A DNA stretch of 64,000 bases, taken from Nitrospira sp. BO4. GTDB lineage: Bacteria > Nitrospirota > Nitrospiria > Nitrospirales > Nitrospiraceae. Positions 43,561-52,172 of the stretch are shown in pieces. Below the pieces are notes generated by a model. It had not been told where the DNA came from and searched no databases. It saw nothing but the letters and a program-made list of their open reading frames with translations. Each line of letters begins with the position of its first letter. Within the stretch, counting starts at the first letter, position 1. The stretch lies in assembly GCA_030144965.1 (NCBI GenBank), contig JAMPUU010000024.1, positions 372,001 through 436,000 of the forward strand, in the 5' to 3' direction. A program made the position numbers and the translations under genes.

Positions 43561-44574
43561 TCAGAATGACGGACCTCCTACTGCTTGAATGGGCAATGGT
43601 GTGCGCTCGACACCTTTGCGGCGAGTGTCTGACAGTCCATCTCCATCTTGCTCGGCCATGATTCGTCTCAATTGGGGATCGGCGGGTTTATCCAACGTGG
43701 TTTCGTACATGGGGTTCACGGCGCGGATGTGTGTGTTCCCTTGAGCTCGAGGAAACCATGCCGACACATCGGTCGTGATGTCGAAAGGGAGTTCCATGTT
43801 CAACGTTTTCGATATCATGACAGCAAAGCGGAGCACCTCCGGGTCCGCCACCGTGGCCTGTCTCTGCACCAACCACCCAAGCGCTTTTGCCGCAGCCATG
43901 CGAACCTCTTCTTCAACCACATTCTCAATGCTGGTTGGCATACCCCGCGGCGAGTGTCGAGTACGCGTAAATTGTCCCGAGGCAAGCGCTCGATCCACGA
44001 GCGCACGGGCCTCGGCCACGGTTGAGGAAGGACGCAGCGCACGAACCTCGTCACGAGCATCACCGGAAATAGAGGCCGAGAGCGGCAAGGGGCTTGTGAA
44101 ACAACCTCGATACTTCACCGTGAGAAGATAGGGGGATCCATGAAGGGCGCGGATCACCGATGCCTTGGCCACGGCGTTCAGTCGCACATTGAAGATCGCC
44201 ATGAACGGAGGAAACCCGGATGTGGCAACCGACTGCAGGAGTTCGGACCGGCCATTCTCACACGTGACGACAAGGTCGGCACTACGCATCGTGATCGGAC
44301 TGTGAATGAGTCGGATCGTTGACAAAGTCAAACGGCGAGTGGAAAATTCATCGACAATGTCACGCCGGAACGCATCAAGCGTCTTTTCCTCGGGACCCCA
44401 CTGAGCGCCGAGCTTCAGAATTGCCGTATCCCCAAGAGCCAATAGGCTCAAGGTCGGCTTACCCTGTGGGTCTCGCTCCGGACTTGGCTCACCGGGAACA
44501 TAATAAAAGGTGTCCGGACTGTCCGAATCTTCATAACCGAACAGGCCTTGGAACATGAAACTCGGGTGGTTCAT
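43561..44574 (-). CDS. Protein of unknown function paired with the 767-residue protein
   Basis: 337 residues with CAGGAG before the ATG and no signal peptide. The first 100 residues (LFGYEDSDSPDTFYYVPGEPSPE, then LSLLALGDTAILKLGAQWG, LDAFRRDIVDEF) follow the same plan as the start of the downstream gene, which suggests a shared N-terminal domain. The middle is helical (STVAEARALVDRALASGQF, EEEVRMAAAKALGWLVQRQA). The end is polar with a possible D-rich motif AEQDGDGLSD. It is 114 bp before the next gene's start in the same direction and is presumably in one unit. Confidence 0.72.
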   Translation of the reverse strand: MNHPSFMFQGLFGYEDSDSPDTFYYVPGEPSPERDPQGKPTLSLLALGDTAILKLGAQWGPEEKTLDAFRRDIVDEFSTRRLTLSTIRLIHSPITMRSADLVVTCENGRSELLQSVATSGFPPFMAIFNVRLNAVAKASVIRALHGSPYLLTVKYRGCFTSPLPLSASISGDARDEVRALRPSSTVAEARALVDRALASGQFTRTRHSPRGMPTSIENVVEEEVRMAAAKALGWLVQRQATVADPEVLRFAVMISKTLNMELPFDITTDVSAWFPRAQGNTHIRAVNPMYETTLDKPADPQLRRIMAEQDGDGLSDTRRKGVERTPLPIQAVGGPSF

Positions 44575-45049
44575 AGACCATCTCCTGACGTAGTAACCGT
44601 CAACGCCTCACAAGGCGAGCGAAACGCGGCTTGCGAATCGAATCATCTGAACGGCTACGTGTTTCCTTGTAAGCACTTTACGTGCCTAACTTATTCTGAA
44701 TGCCGTGCGCCATTCTGATTCTCCCCAAAGACGTCTCTAAGACCTTAAGATTTGAGCCGTCTACTCGTGGCGGGCATGCGCGATGGAATCCTCAGCTTCT
44801 CTTCTTTGGTATCTAAGTAGATACACTGGAGGACAAAAGAGATACATCGTTCACGAGACCGATGGAGTGGGCCTGTTAATGCACAGGAGCAGAATTTCGC
44901 AGCACCGACGCGGTGGCGATCCAATTCGTTCCATGTCGATGCAGGCAGGCAATGCCGAGCACATGCACTCAGGCGCGGTTAGTATTCGAGTTCCGAGAGG
45001 ACGGCGGTTGATTTCCGGATGGGGAAGGCCGATCCCTAACTCTGGTAGG
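44575..45049. other. Intergenic region of 475 bp, little structure
   Basis: No open frame here has coding character. A small hairpin GTATCT-AAGT-AGATAC lies at 44809-44824. The region should include the promoter of the unknown pair to its left. I see no repeat shared with other parts of the window. Confidence 0.45.
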
Positions 45050-45265
45050 TTACTTGCCCTTGGTTCGACAGAGCAGACCGACGGAGCTGCCCAGCGTGAG
45101 ACCACCGAAGAAGGTCAGGCCGAGGATGATGCCGAACAAAGACGGCGTGTGTCGCGCTTGCCGGCGGACATGGCGACCGGCCTGCGAGCCAACGGTCGCT
45201 TCACCACCAATCCAGGTGCACTGGTCGTCACTCTGTGTCTCAGTGCGAGTGTCCACAGGTTTCAT
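45050..45265 (-). CDS. Small membrane protein coupled to a PilZ gene
   Basis: 71 residues. The first 40 are polar and charged; residues 42-65 form one transmembrane segment (SLFGIILGLTFFGGLTLGSSVG) with a basic end (CRTKGK). The start overlaps the PilZ stop by four bases (ATGA), which is the main reason for accepting it. Topology is probably N-out or N-in with a short tail. No family recognised. Confidence 0.55.
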   Translation of the reverse strand: MKPVDTRTETQSDDQCTWIGGEATVGSQAGRHVRRQARHTPSLFGIILGLTFFGGLTLGSSVGLLCRTKGK

Positions 45266-45591
45266 GGGGTTCTCCCTTCATCAAGCGCGATACATTCCTC
45301 GATGAGCTGCTCCAATTCATCCAACTCTTGCTGCGGCATTTCGAGAAATCTGACGCCGAACGTCCGATCCAGGCTCCATTGGACCTGCGCTTGCTCGATC
45401 ACGATCGGGGTATCATCTCCCGGGAGAATGAGCTTCACGGCTATCTGACTTCCGGGCTGGACCACGAGAGAGCTTTCGATCCGGGCGCCACCCAGTGAAA
45501 GATCCATGGTCTCCCCCTCGACTTCATGAGAGTTGGCCTTAATCAAGCTTTTGACCTGTGCGGAAACCCGACGGTGACGACGCCGTTCCAT
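45262..45591 (-). CDS. PilZ-domain protein (c-di-GMP receptor type)
   Basis: 109 residues, a single PilZ barrel. The N-terminal MERRRHRRV supplies the RxxxR c-di-GMP motif and MDLSLGGARIES supplies the D/N-x-S-x-x-G motif. Strands QIAVKLILPG, VIEQAQVQWSL and TFGVRFLEM complete the fold, and the C-terminal helix is acidic (QQELDELEQLIEECIAL). Binding of c-di-GMP is likely because both motifs are intact. Its output is unknown; it is coupled to a small membrane protein. Confidence 0.88.
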   Translation of the reverse strand: MERRRHRRVSAQVKSLIKANSHEVEGETMDLSLGGARIESSLVVQPGSQIAVKLILPGDDTPIVIEQAQVQWSLDRTFGVRFLEMPQQELDELEQLIEECIALDEGRTP

Positions 45592-45704
45592 AGAAAGTCA
45601 GCATACCCGTTTCGGCCACAAAAAGCACGTGGAACCCTTCCAAGTCCCTGATTGTTCGAGTGTTCTCTTGCAAGTCGTCGAATCTTTTCGTAAGGTACGG
45701 CACG

Positions 45705-47321
45705 ATGGATGGGTCTCGTCCGCGCCAGATACTCTTCGCCTGCACGAGCGGACTGCTGTTGCCTCTTTGTTTTCCAAAATTCGACCTGGGATTGCTGGCC
45801 TGGGTCGCTCTGATTCCTCTTCATCTCGCGCTCGATCAATGTTCCAGGCAACGGGCTTTTTGGATCGGTTGGCTGAGCGGGATCGTCGGATTCACCGGGA
45901 TCATGGCCTGGGTGGTCACGGCCATGACGACCTATGGCAAGGTGCCCGAGCTCGTCAGCTACGCGATTCTGTTGCTTCTCACCACCTATCTCGGACTCTA
46001 CGTCGCACTCTATTGCCTGGCCGTGGTCTGGCTGCGTGAACTGATTCCACGCTACGGCATATTCTTTGCGCCCTGCTTCTGGGTGGCACTCGAATTGGTC
46101 CGCACCCATCTTCTGTCTGGCATTCCCTGGTGTCTCCTGGGTTATTCGCAATACCAAGAGCTGGCATTGATCCAGGTGGCAGACCATACAGGCGTGTACG
46201 GAATTTCCTTTCTGATCGTGCTGGTAAATTTGTCCTTAGCGGAACTTCTTTTGTGGATCATGCCGTTTTTCCGCGGATTTCACCCAGCCAAGCTTCCGTG
46301 GGAGTTACTCACCACCGCGGCCGCATGTATGGTGCTCTCATGGGTCTACAGTTCGGCGGTCTTGAGCGACAGAAACCTAAAACAACCGAAACCTTCGATT
46401 ATCGTGGGGGTGGTCCAACCGAATATCGATCAAGCGGTGAAATGGGATGCGGCATATCGCGACGAAACGATGCGGCGATTGGACCGCCTGACAGCCCAAC
46501 TGGGCGCCAATACGGACTTGGTTGTGTGGCCCGAAGCCGCGACCCCGTTCATCTTGGAGCGGGAAAAAGAGTATCAGTTGCAATTGATCGATTGGGCTCA
46601 ACGTGCACAGGCGCCGATTCTCCTCGGCAGTCCAGCCTTGAGATTCTACCCCGATCGCCGCCCCTATCTCTTGAACAGCGCCTATCTGCTGGGAAGGGAC
46701 GGCACGGTGCTCGGCCGTTATGATAAACACCATCTCGTGCCGTTCGGAGAATACATTCCTCTCAAATCGTCGCTGCTGTTCTTTCTCGACAAACTTGTGG
46801 AGGGGATCGGAGATTTTGAAGCGGGCCCGGGACCGACGACTCTTTCGTTCACCCCTAAGTCATGGAGCAAAGACAGTCCGCTCGGCGCCAGATCCGTCAA
46901 GTTTGGGGTGGCCATCTGTTACGAAGTGATTTTCCCGGATTTGGTCCGTCAGTTCGCCGCAAATGGCGCGGAGTTTCTGGTCACGATCACGAATGACGGA
47001 TGGTTTGGGCCTTCCTCAGCCCCCGCGCAACACTTCGCCATGGTCGTCTTTCGCTCGGTGGAAAACCACTTGGCCTTCGCGCGCTCCGCCAACACGGGGA
47101 TTTCCGGGTTCGTCGATCCATTCGGGCAAATCATCCAGGCCACCCCCCTATTCACGGAAGAGGCGTCGTACGCAGCCATCCCGACCCGGCAAGCCCCCAC
47201 GTTTTACAGCTATTACGGCGATGTGTTTGCCCATGCCTGTGTTATAATCTGCGCGCTTTTGTGTCTGTTCGGGTATTTCCGCACGAAGGAACCAGCCCTG
47301 ACGGCGATCACACCGGCGTGA
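45705..47321 (+). CDS. lnt: Apolipoprotein N-acyltransferase
   Basis: 538 residues from the ATG at 45705, with AAGG upstream. Last enzyme of lipoprotein maturation, transferring an acyl chain to the N-terminal Cys at the periplasmic face of the inner membrane. An N-terminal set of hydrophobic segments (FACTSGLLLPLCFPKFDLGLL, TAIL of several helices) is followed by the nitrilase domain with the catalytic Glu in WPEAATP near 277, Lys in YDKHHLVPFGEYIP near 341 and Cys in VAICYEVIFPDLV near 405. A closing helix (ACVIICALLCLFGYF) ends the protein. It opens a co-directional run through lolD. Confidence 0.95.
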   Translation: MDGSRPRQILFACTSGLLLPLCFPKFDLGLLAWVALIPLHLALDQCSRQRAFWIGWLSGIVGFTGIMAWVVTAMTTYGKVPELVSYAILLLLTTYLGLYVALYCLAVVWLRELIPRYGIFFAPCFWVALELVRTHLLSGIPWCLLGYSQYQELALIQVADHTGVYGISFLIVLVNLSLAELLLWIMPFFRGFHPAKLPWELLTTAAACMVLSWVYSSAVLSDRNLKQPKPSIIVGVVQPNIDQAVKWDAAYRDETMRRLDRLTAQLGANTDLVVWPEAATPFILEREKEYQLQLIDWAQRAQAPILLGSPALRFYPDRRPYLLNSAYLLGRDGTVLGRYDKHHLVPFGEYIPLKSSLLFFLDKLVEGIGDFEAGPGPTTLSFTPKSWSKDSPLGARSVKFGVAICYEVIFPDLVRQFAANGAEFLVTITNDGWFGPSSAPAQHFAMVVFRSVENHLAFARSANTGISGFVDPFGQIIQATPLFTEEASYAAIPTRQAPTFYSYYGDVFAHACVIICALLCLFGYFRTKEPALTAITPA

Positions 47322-47342
47322 CCGAAGAAGGAGGATCACGGT

Positions 47343-48489
47343 ATGTTGGAAGACGTGGAAGTTCGTGTGCGCGCCCTTTCTGAACAGGTCTCTGAATTAC
47401 GGGGGCATCTTTGACTTCGCTCATATGACCGCCGACCTGCAAGAACTTGAAGCACAAATGGGCCAGCCCGATTTCTGGAGCAATGCCCGCGCCGCCGCGG
47501 TGGTCAGCCGAAAAAAGGCAACCATCGAGCGTGAACTTCAACAGTGGCAAGAAATCGAGGCTAAAATGGGCGATTTGGGGGCTCTGCTGGAGCTCGCCCA
47601 TGAGAGTGACGATGCGAGTCTGGAGGCAGAACTCGCCGTTGAACTGAGACAATTGGAACCGCGCCTGGCGACGTTGCGTGTCGAGCTCCTTCTATCAGGC
47701 GAACTGGACCCCAATAATGCCATCGTGGCGATTCATCCCGGCGCCGGCGGCACGGAATCCCAAGATTGGGCACAGATGCTCCTCCGCATGTATGTGCGGT
47801 GGGCGGAACACAAGAAGTTCAAGGTGGAAACGTTGGACCTATTGCCCGGCGACGAAGCCGGCATCAAGAGCGTGACGGTCTCGATCACGGGACCCTATGC
47901 TTATGGGTATCTGAAGGCTGAAGCCGGGGTCCATCGGTTGGTGCGCATTTCCCCATTCGACTCCAACAAGCGGCGGCACACCTCATTCGCGTCCGTCTTC
48001 GTCTATCCGGAGCTGAGTGAGGATATCGACGTCGTGGTCGAAGAGAAGGATCTCCGGATCGATACCTTTCGCTCGGGAGGAGCCGGAGGACAGAACGTCA
48101 ACAAGGTGGAAACCGCCATTCGCATTACTCACTTACCGTCCGGCATCGTCGTTCAATGCCAGAATGAGCGCTCTCAGCTCCAAAATCGAAACGGAGCGAT
48201 GAAGATCTTGAAATCGCGCCTCTTCGAATTGGAACAAAAGAAAAAAGAGGCGGAGTTCAACGCGATCGTCGGCGAAAAGAAGGACATCGCGTGGGGAAGC
48301 CAAATCCGTTCATATGTGTTCCAGCCCTACCAGATGGTCAAGGATCACCGGACAGGGCATCAGAGCGGCAATGTATCGTCCGTCATGGACGGCGACCTCG
48401 ACGGATTCATCGAGGCCTATTTGAAGAAGAAGCTCGGGAAAGGAAGCGATCAACTTGCACCGGTGGGTGGTCCCGAGGATGATCTCTAG
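47343..48489 (+). CDS. prfB: Peptide chain release factor 2, read through a +1 frameshift
   Basis: Translation starts at ATG 47343 (GGAGGATC upstream), runs 23 codons to CTT at 47409-47411 and meets TGA at 47412-47414; skipping base 47412 continues the frame to 48489, giving 381 residues. RF2 ends translation at UGA and UAA. The codon-recognition tripeptide SPF (VRISPFDSNKRRHTSFASV) and the catalytic GGQ (SGGAGGQNVNKVETAIR) are both present, and SPF marks it as RF2, not RF1. The coding segments are 47343-47411 and 47413-48489. It lies 21 bp after lnt and 18 bp before lysS. Confidence 0.96.
47400..47415 (+). promoter_or_regulatory. Programmed +1 frameshift site of prfB
   Basis: The sequence CGGGGGCATCTTTGAC contains an internal Shine-Dalgarno-like GGGGG, a three-base spacer and the slippery CTT followed by the in-frame UGA and C. 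This is the classical RF2 autoregulation site: when RF2 is scarce, the ribosome pauses at UGA and slips +1 to GAC. Here the anti-SD pairing is CGGGGG instead of the common AGGGGG. Confidence 0.93.
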
Positions 48490-48507
48490 CAACCCTGTGA
48501 CGACGCC

Positions 48508-49992
48508 ATGGATGAACTGAACGAACAGCGGCAACAGCGGATCAAGAAACTCGAACTCTTGCGAGAGGCCGGTGTCCCACCCTACGGCAGCCGCTTCGAG
48601 GTCAAAGACCGTGCCGGAGCATTGCTTAGAATGCACGGTGAAAAGACCAAGGAGACGTTGGAGCAGGAAAAGATCTCTTGTACTTTTGCGGGACGGATCG
48701 TCGCGTTGCGGCGTTTTGGGAAGGCCGGGTTTGCGGTCTTACAAGACGGTTCCGATCGTCTCCAAGTCTACCTCAAGAAAGATCTCCTCTCGCAACAAGC
48801 GTATACAGTCGTCGAGCAGCTCGATCTCGGAGACTGGATCGGCGTCACGGGAAAGCTCTTCCGCACGAAGACGAATGAATTCACGGTCGAGGTTCATAGC
48901 CTGACGTTTCTCAGCAAAGCCCTCCGTCCGCTCCCGGAAAAGTGGCACGGCCTCACAGATGTCGAAACACGGTATCGGCAGCGCTACGTCGATCTGATCG
49001 CCAATCCCCAGGTGCACCAGATCTTTTCGACCAGGAGCCGCATCATCGCCGGTATCCGAGCGTTTCTCATTGAACGAGGATTTCTCGAGGTCGAGACTCC
49101 GATGATGCATCCGATTCCCGGTGGCGCAGCCGCCAAGCCTTTCGTCACGCACCATAATGCGCTCGGCGTGGATCTCTACTTGCGTATCGCGCCGGAGCTG
49201 TATTTGAAACGCCTGATCGTCGGCGGGTTTCCACGCGTGTTCGAGATCAACCGAAACTTCCGGAACGAAGGCATCTCGACCATACATAATCCCGAGTTCA
49301 CGATGCTGGAGTTCTACGTTTCATACGCGGATTATCAAGATTTGATCGCGCTCACGGAAGAACTAGTCTCGAGCTTGGCCAAACAGATCTTGGGTCACAC
49401 CGTCATGCAATACCAAGGGAAAGAGATTGTGCTTACCCCCCCTTGGCGACGATGGTCCTATCACCAAGCCATTCTCGAGGTGAATGGCCTCGAGCCATCG
49501 GCGCTGCGGGATCGCGAGCAGGCACTGGCGGCGGCTAAGCGGCTTCATGTGCCGGTGGACCCCAAGGCGTCCCTATTCACCATTGTGAATGAAATCTTCG
49601 AAGAGACCGTCGAACCCAACCTCCAACAGCCGACCTTCATCACGGACTATCCGATCGAAATCTCTCCGCTCGCACGACGCAAAGATTCTGACCCGACCCT
49701 GACGGACCGCTTCGAGCTCTACATCGCCGGGCGGGAAATCGCAAATGCCTTTTCCGAGTTGAATGATCCGCTGGATCAACGCGAACGGTTCGAAGGCCAG
49801 GCTGCACAGCATGAGGCGGGCGATGAAGAAGCCCATCTCGTCGACGAAGACTTCCTTCGCGCCCTCGAGTTCGGGATGCCGCCTACCGCCGGAGAAGGAA
49901 TCGGGATCGACCGATTGATCATGTTGTTCACGGATCAAGCTTCCATCCGGGATGTGGTCCTCTTCCCCCAGCTTAGACCAGAGAAATCATAG
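48508..49992 (+). CDS. lysS: Lysyl-tRNA synthetase, class II
   Basis: 494 residues. The N-terminal OB-fold anticodon domain (FAGRIVALRRFGKAGFAVLQDGSDRLQVYLKKD) is followed by class II motifs: motif 1 around RSRIIAGIRAFLIERGFLEVETPMMHPIPGGAAAKPF, motif 2 RVFEINRNFRNEGISTIHNPEFTMLEFY and motif 3 GEGIGIDRLIMLFTD. Length is normal. It charges tRNA-Lys in the cytoplasm. Its TAG stop shares one base with the GTG start of the next gene. Confidence 0.97.
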   Translation: MDELNEQRQQRIKKLELLREAGVPPYGSRFEVKDRAGALLRMHGEKTKETLEQEKISCTFAGRIVALRRFGKAGFAVLQDGSDRLQVYLKKDLLSQQAYTVVEQLDLGDWIGVTGKLFRTKTNEFTVEVHSLTFLSKALRPLPEKWHGLTDVETRYRQRYVDLIANPQVHQIFSTRSRIIAGIRAFLIERGFLEVETPMMHPIPGGAAAKPFVTHHNALGVDLYLRIAPELYLKRLIVGGFPRVFEINRNFRNEGISTIHNPEFTMLEFYVSYADYQDLIALTEELVSSLAKQILGHTVMQYQGKEIVLTPPWRRWSYHQAILEVNGLEPSALRDREQALAAAKRLHVPVDPKASLFTIVNEIFEETVEPNLQQPTFITDYPIEISPLARRKDSDPTLTDRFELYIAGREIANAFSELNDPLDQRERFEGQAAQHEAGDEEAHLVDEDFLRALEFGMPPTAGEGIGIDRLIMLFTDQASIRDVVLFPQLRPEKS

Positions 49993-51269
49993 TGGCGCTT
50001 CCCTATGAAATCTTCGTCGGACTCCGTTACTTGCGCGCGAAGCGTCGTAACCGGACGATCTCGCTGAACACCTTCGTGTCGATCGCCGGCATCACGCTGG
50101 GTGTAGCGGCGCTGATCGGTACGGTCGGCATCATGACCGGCTTCCGGGAGGATATTCAGAGCAAGATTCTCGGCACGACCGCTCACATCATCGTCCAAGA
50201 GCGCATGAAAGAGAACATGACCGACTATGATCACTTGATCGACAAGATTCGGCCGGTGCCCGACGTGGTGGCGGCCACGCCTTTTGTGCTTCGTCAAGTG
50301 CTGCTGACCACTCAATCCGGCGTGCAGGGAATCGTCCTGCGGGGGATCGATCCGAAACGAGAGGCCAATGTCACCGAGCTTTCGAAGAACATCACGAGTG
50401 GACATCTGTTCGATCTGCTCACACCGGCGAAAGTCACCCAGGCTCCGATCGATGACCCTCAGGGCACCCCACGGGTCGTCGAAAAGCCTGGTATTATTCT
50501 CGGCAAAGAATTGGCGCTCAGGCTGGGCGTATTCGTCGGCGATACGGTCAACGTGGTTTCTCCCGTCGGCCCTGTGAGTGCGATGGGCATGGTGCCAAAA
50601 ATCCGAACGTTCGCCGTGGTGGCCCTGTTCCACTCCGGGATGTACGAATACGACTCCTCGCTGGCGTATATCGAACTCGGCGAGGCGCAGAAGTTTTTCA
50701 GCATGGAAGCGGGCGTGTCGGGGATTGAAGTCAAGGTGACGGATGTGTTCCGCGCCGGGGAGATCGCCCGCAGTATCGAGCAGGAGCTGGGATTCAGTCA
50801 CGGGGCCAGAGATTGGATGCAGATGAACCGCAACCTCTTCTCGGCGCTGAAGCTGGAGAAGACGATGATGTTTCTGCTTCTCGTCCTGATCACGATCGTG
50901 GCCTCGTTCAACATTGTCAGCACCCTCACGATGATTGTCACGGAGAAGCAGAAGGAGATCGCGATTCTCAAGGCGATGGGCGCGACAAAGCGCAGCATCC
51001 GACGCATTTTCATGCTGAACGGGTTGATCATCGGATTTGCCGGGACCGGCATCGGGATTCCCCTGGGCTATGCGTTTCTCTGGCTGATTCAAACGTTTTG
51101 GACGTTCGACCCGACCGTGTACTATATCTCGACCATTCCGGTTCACGTGCTGGCCGAGGATGTGTTACTCGTGGCCGGTTCCGCCATCCTGATCAGTTTT
51201 GTGGCCACCGTGTACCCGGCTAATCAGGCGGCCAAGCTCGAGCCGGTCGCCGCGCTGCGTTACGAATGA
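49992..51269 (+). CDS. lolC: Lipoprotein-releasing ABC transporter permease, LolC/LolE type
   Basis: 425 residues from a GTG that overlaps the lysS stop by one base. Inner-membrane subunit of the LolCDE complex, which lifts mature outer-membrane lipoproteins from the inner membrane to LolA. An N-terminal transmembrane segment (ISLNTFVSIAGITLGVAALIGTVGIMTGF), a 230-residue periplasmic domain and three C-terminal segments (MFLLLVLITIVASFNIVSTL, GLIIGFAGTGIGIPLGYAFLW, LLVAGSAILISFVATVYP) form the MacB/LolE fold. Only one such permease is present next to lolD, so it may work as a homodimer. Confidence 0.9.
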   Translation: MALPYEIFVGLRYLRAKRRNRTISLNTFVSIAGITLGVAALIGTVGIMTGFREDIQSKILGTTAHIIVQERMKENMTDYDHLIDKIRPVPDVVAATPFVLRQVLLTTQSGVQGIVLRGIDPKREANVTELSKNITSGHLFDLLTPAKVTQAPIDDPQGTPRVVEKPGIILGKELALRLGVFVGDTVNVVSPVGPVSAMGMVPKIRTFAVVALFHSGMYEYDSSLAYIELGEAQKFFSMEAGVSGIEVKVTDVFRAGEIARSIEQELGFSHGARDWMQMNRNLFSALKLEKTMMFLLLVLITIVASFNIVSTLTMIVTEKQKEIAILKAMGATKRSIRRIFMLNGLIIGFAGTGIGIPLGYAFLWLIQTFWTFDPTVYYISTIPVHVLAEDVLLVAGSAILISFVATVYPANQAAKLEPVAALRYE

Positions 51270-51330
51270 ACGTCATCCGTCACGCACGGCGTCGACGGTG
51301 ACAGAGAGCGAAACTCTCGACGATTGTCGT

Positions 51331-51993
51331 ATGATTAAAGTCGTCAATCTTAATAAATCCTTCTCGATGGGATCCTACGAACTGCCCGTCCTCAAGGGAA
51401 TCAATCTTGAGATTCAGCGCGGCGAATTGGTGGCCATTGTCGGAGCCTCTGGAGCCGGCAAGAGCACCCTCCTGCATATTATAGGGACCCTCGACAAACC
51501 GAGCAGCGGAACCGTCACATTCGATGGACAGGACCTGTTCCGAATGACGGAAGCGCAACAGGCTGAATTCCGCAATCGGCGGATAGGGTTTGTGTTTCAG
51601 TTTCATCACCTGCTCGCCGAGTTCACCGCGTTGGAGAATGCCTGCATGCCGGCGCTCGTCCAACGACGGGAACCCACCTCCGTCACAGCCGACGCCACGA
51701 CCCTCCTCACGGAAGTCGGATTAGGGCATCGCCTTCATCATAAACCCGGAGAACTGTCCGGCGGGGAACAGCAACGGGTCGCCATGGCACGCGCGCTGAT
51801 GCAGAATCCGGACTTGGTCCTGGCCGATGAACCGACCGGCAACCTCGACACACACAGCGGGGAAGGGTTGTTCGAGTTGATGCGCAACTTGAAAACAACA
51901 CGCGGAACCACGTTCGTGATCGTGACGCATAACGATAAACTCTCCGCCCAGTCCGACCGTATCATCCACATGCAGGACGGACAAATCGTCTGA
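51331..51993 (+). CDS. lolD: Lipoprotein-releasing ABC transporter ATPase
   Basis: 220 residues from the ATG at 51331 (MIKVVNLNKSFSMGSYELPV). Walker A GASGAGKST, Q-loop FVFQFHHLLAEF, ABC signature LSGGEQQRVAMARAL, Walker B LVLADEPTG and the switch His in VIVTHND are all intact, in the short MacB/LolD style. It lies 61 bp after the permease and powers lipoprotein release. No clear Shine-Dalgarno sequence is visible before the chosen start, but earlier in-frame starts would overlap the permease and lack family similarity. Confidence 0.94.
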   Translation: MIKVVNLNKSFSMGSYELPVLKGINLEIQRGELVAIVGASGAGKSTLLHIIGTLDKPSSGTVTFDGQDLFRMTEAQQAEFRNRRIGFVFQFHHLLAEFTALENACMPALVQRREPTSVTADATTLLTEVGLGHRLHHKPGELSGGEQQRVAMARALMQNPDLVLADEPTGNLDTHSGEGLFELMRNLKTTRGTTFVIVTHNDKLSAQSDRIIHMQDGQIV

Positions 51994-52172
51994 GCTGATC
52001 GTCTCCCGAGACCGCAGCTCTGTCTCCCACCGTCTCGATTCCGGAAGTTTTTGAACATGCGCTCCGTCTTTTCATCGCTCACAACCGCGGCCGGATAGAC
52101 CATCCGAATCCTTGACGAACAATGATTCCTTCTCTAGACTCGCATGGTTGCGCATCCGCGCGAGGACATGAC

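Noticed and set aside
44783..45448. 221-residue plus-strand frame
   Set aside because: Overlaps the PilZ gene and its coupled partner antisense; low-complexity Ser/Arg composition.
49935..51146. 403-residue minus-strand frame, rich in His, Arg, Asp and Gln
   Set aside because: It lies wholly antisense to the LolC/E permease gene, and its composition is that of a reverse-complement shadow.
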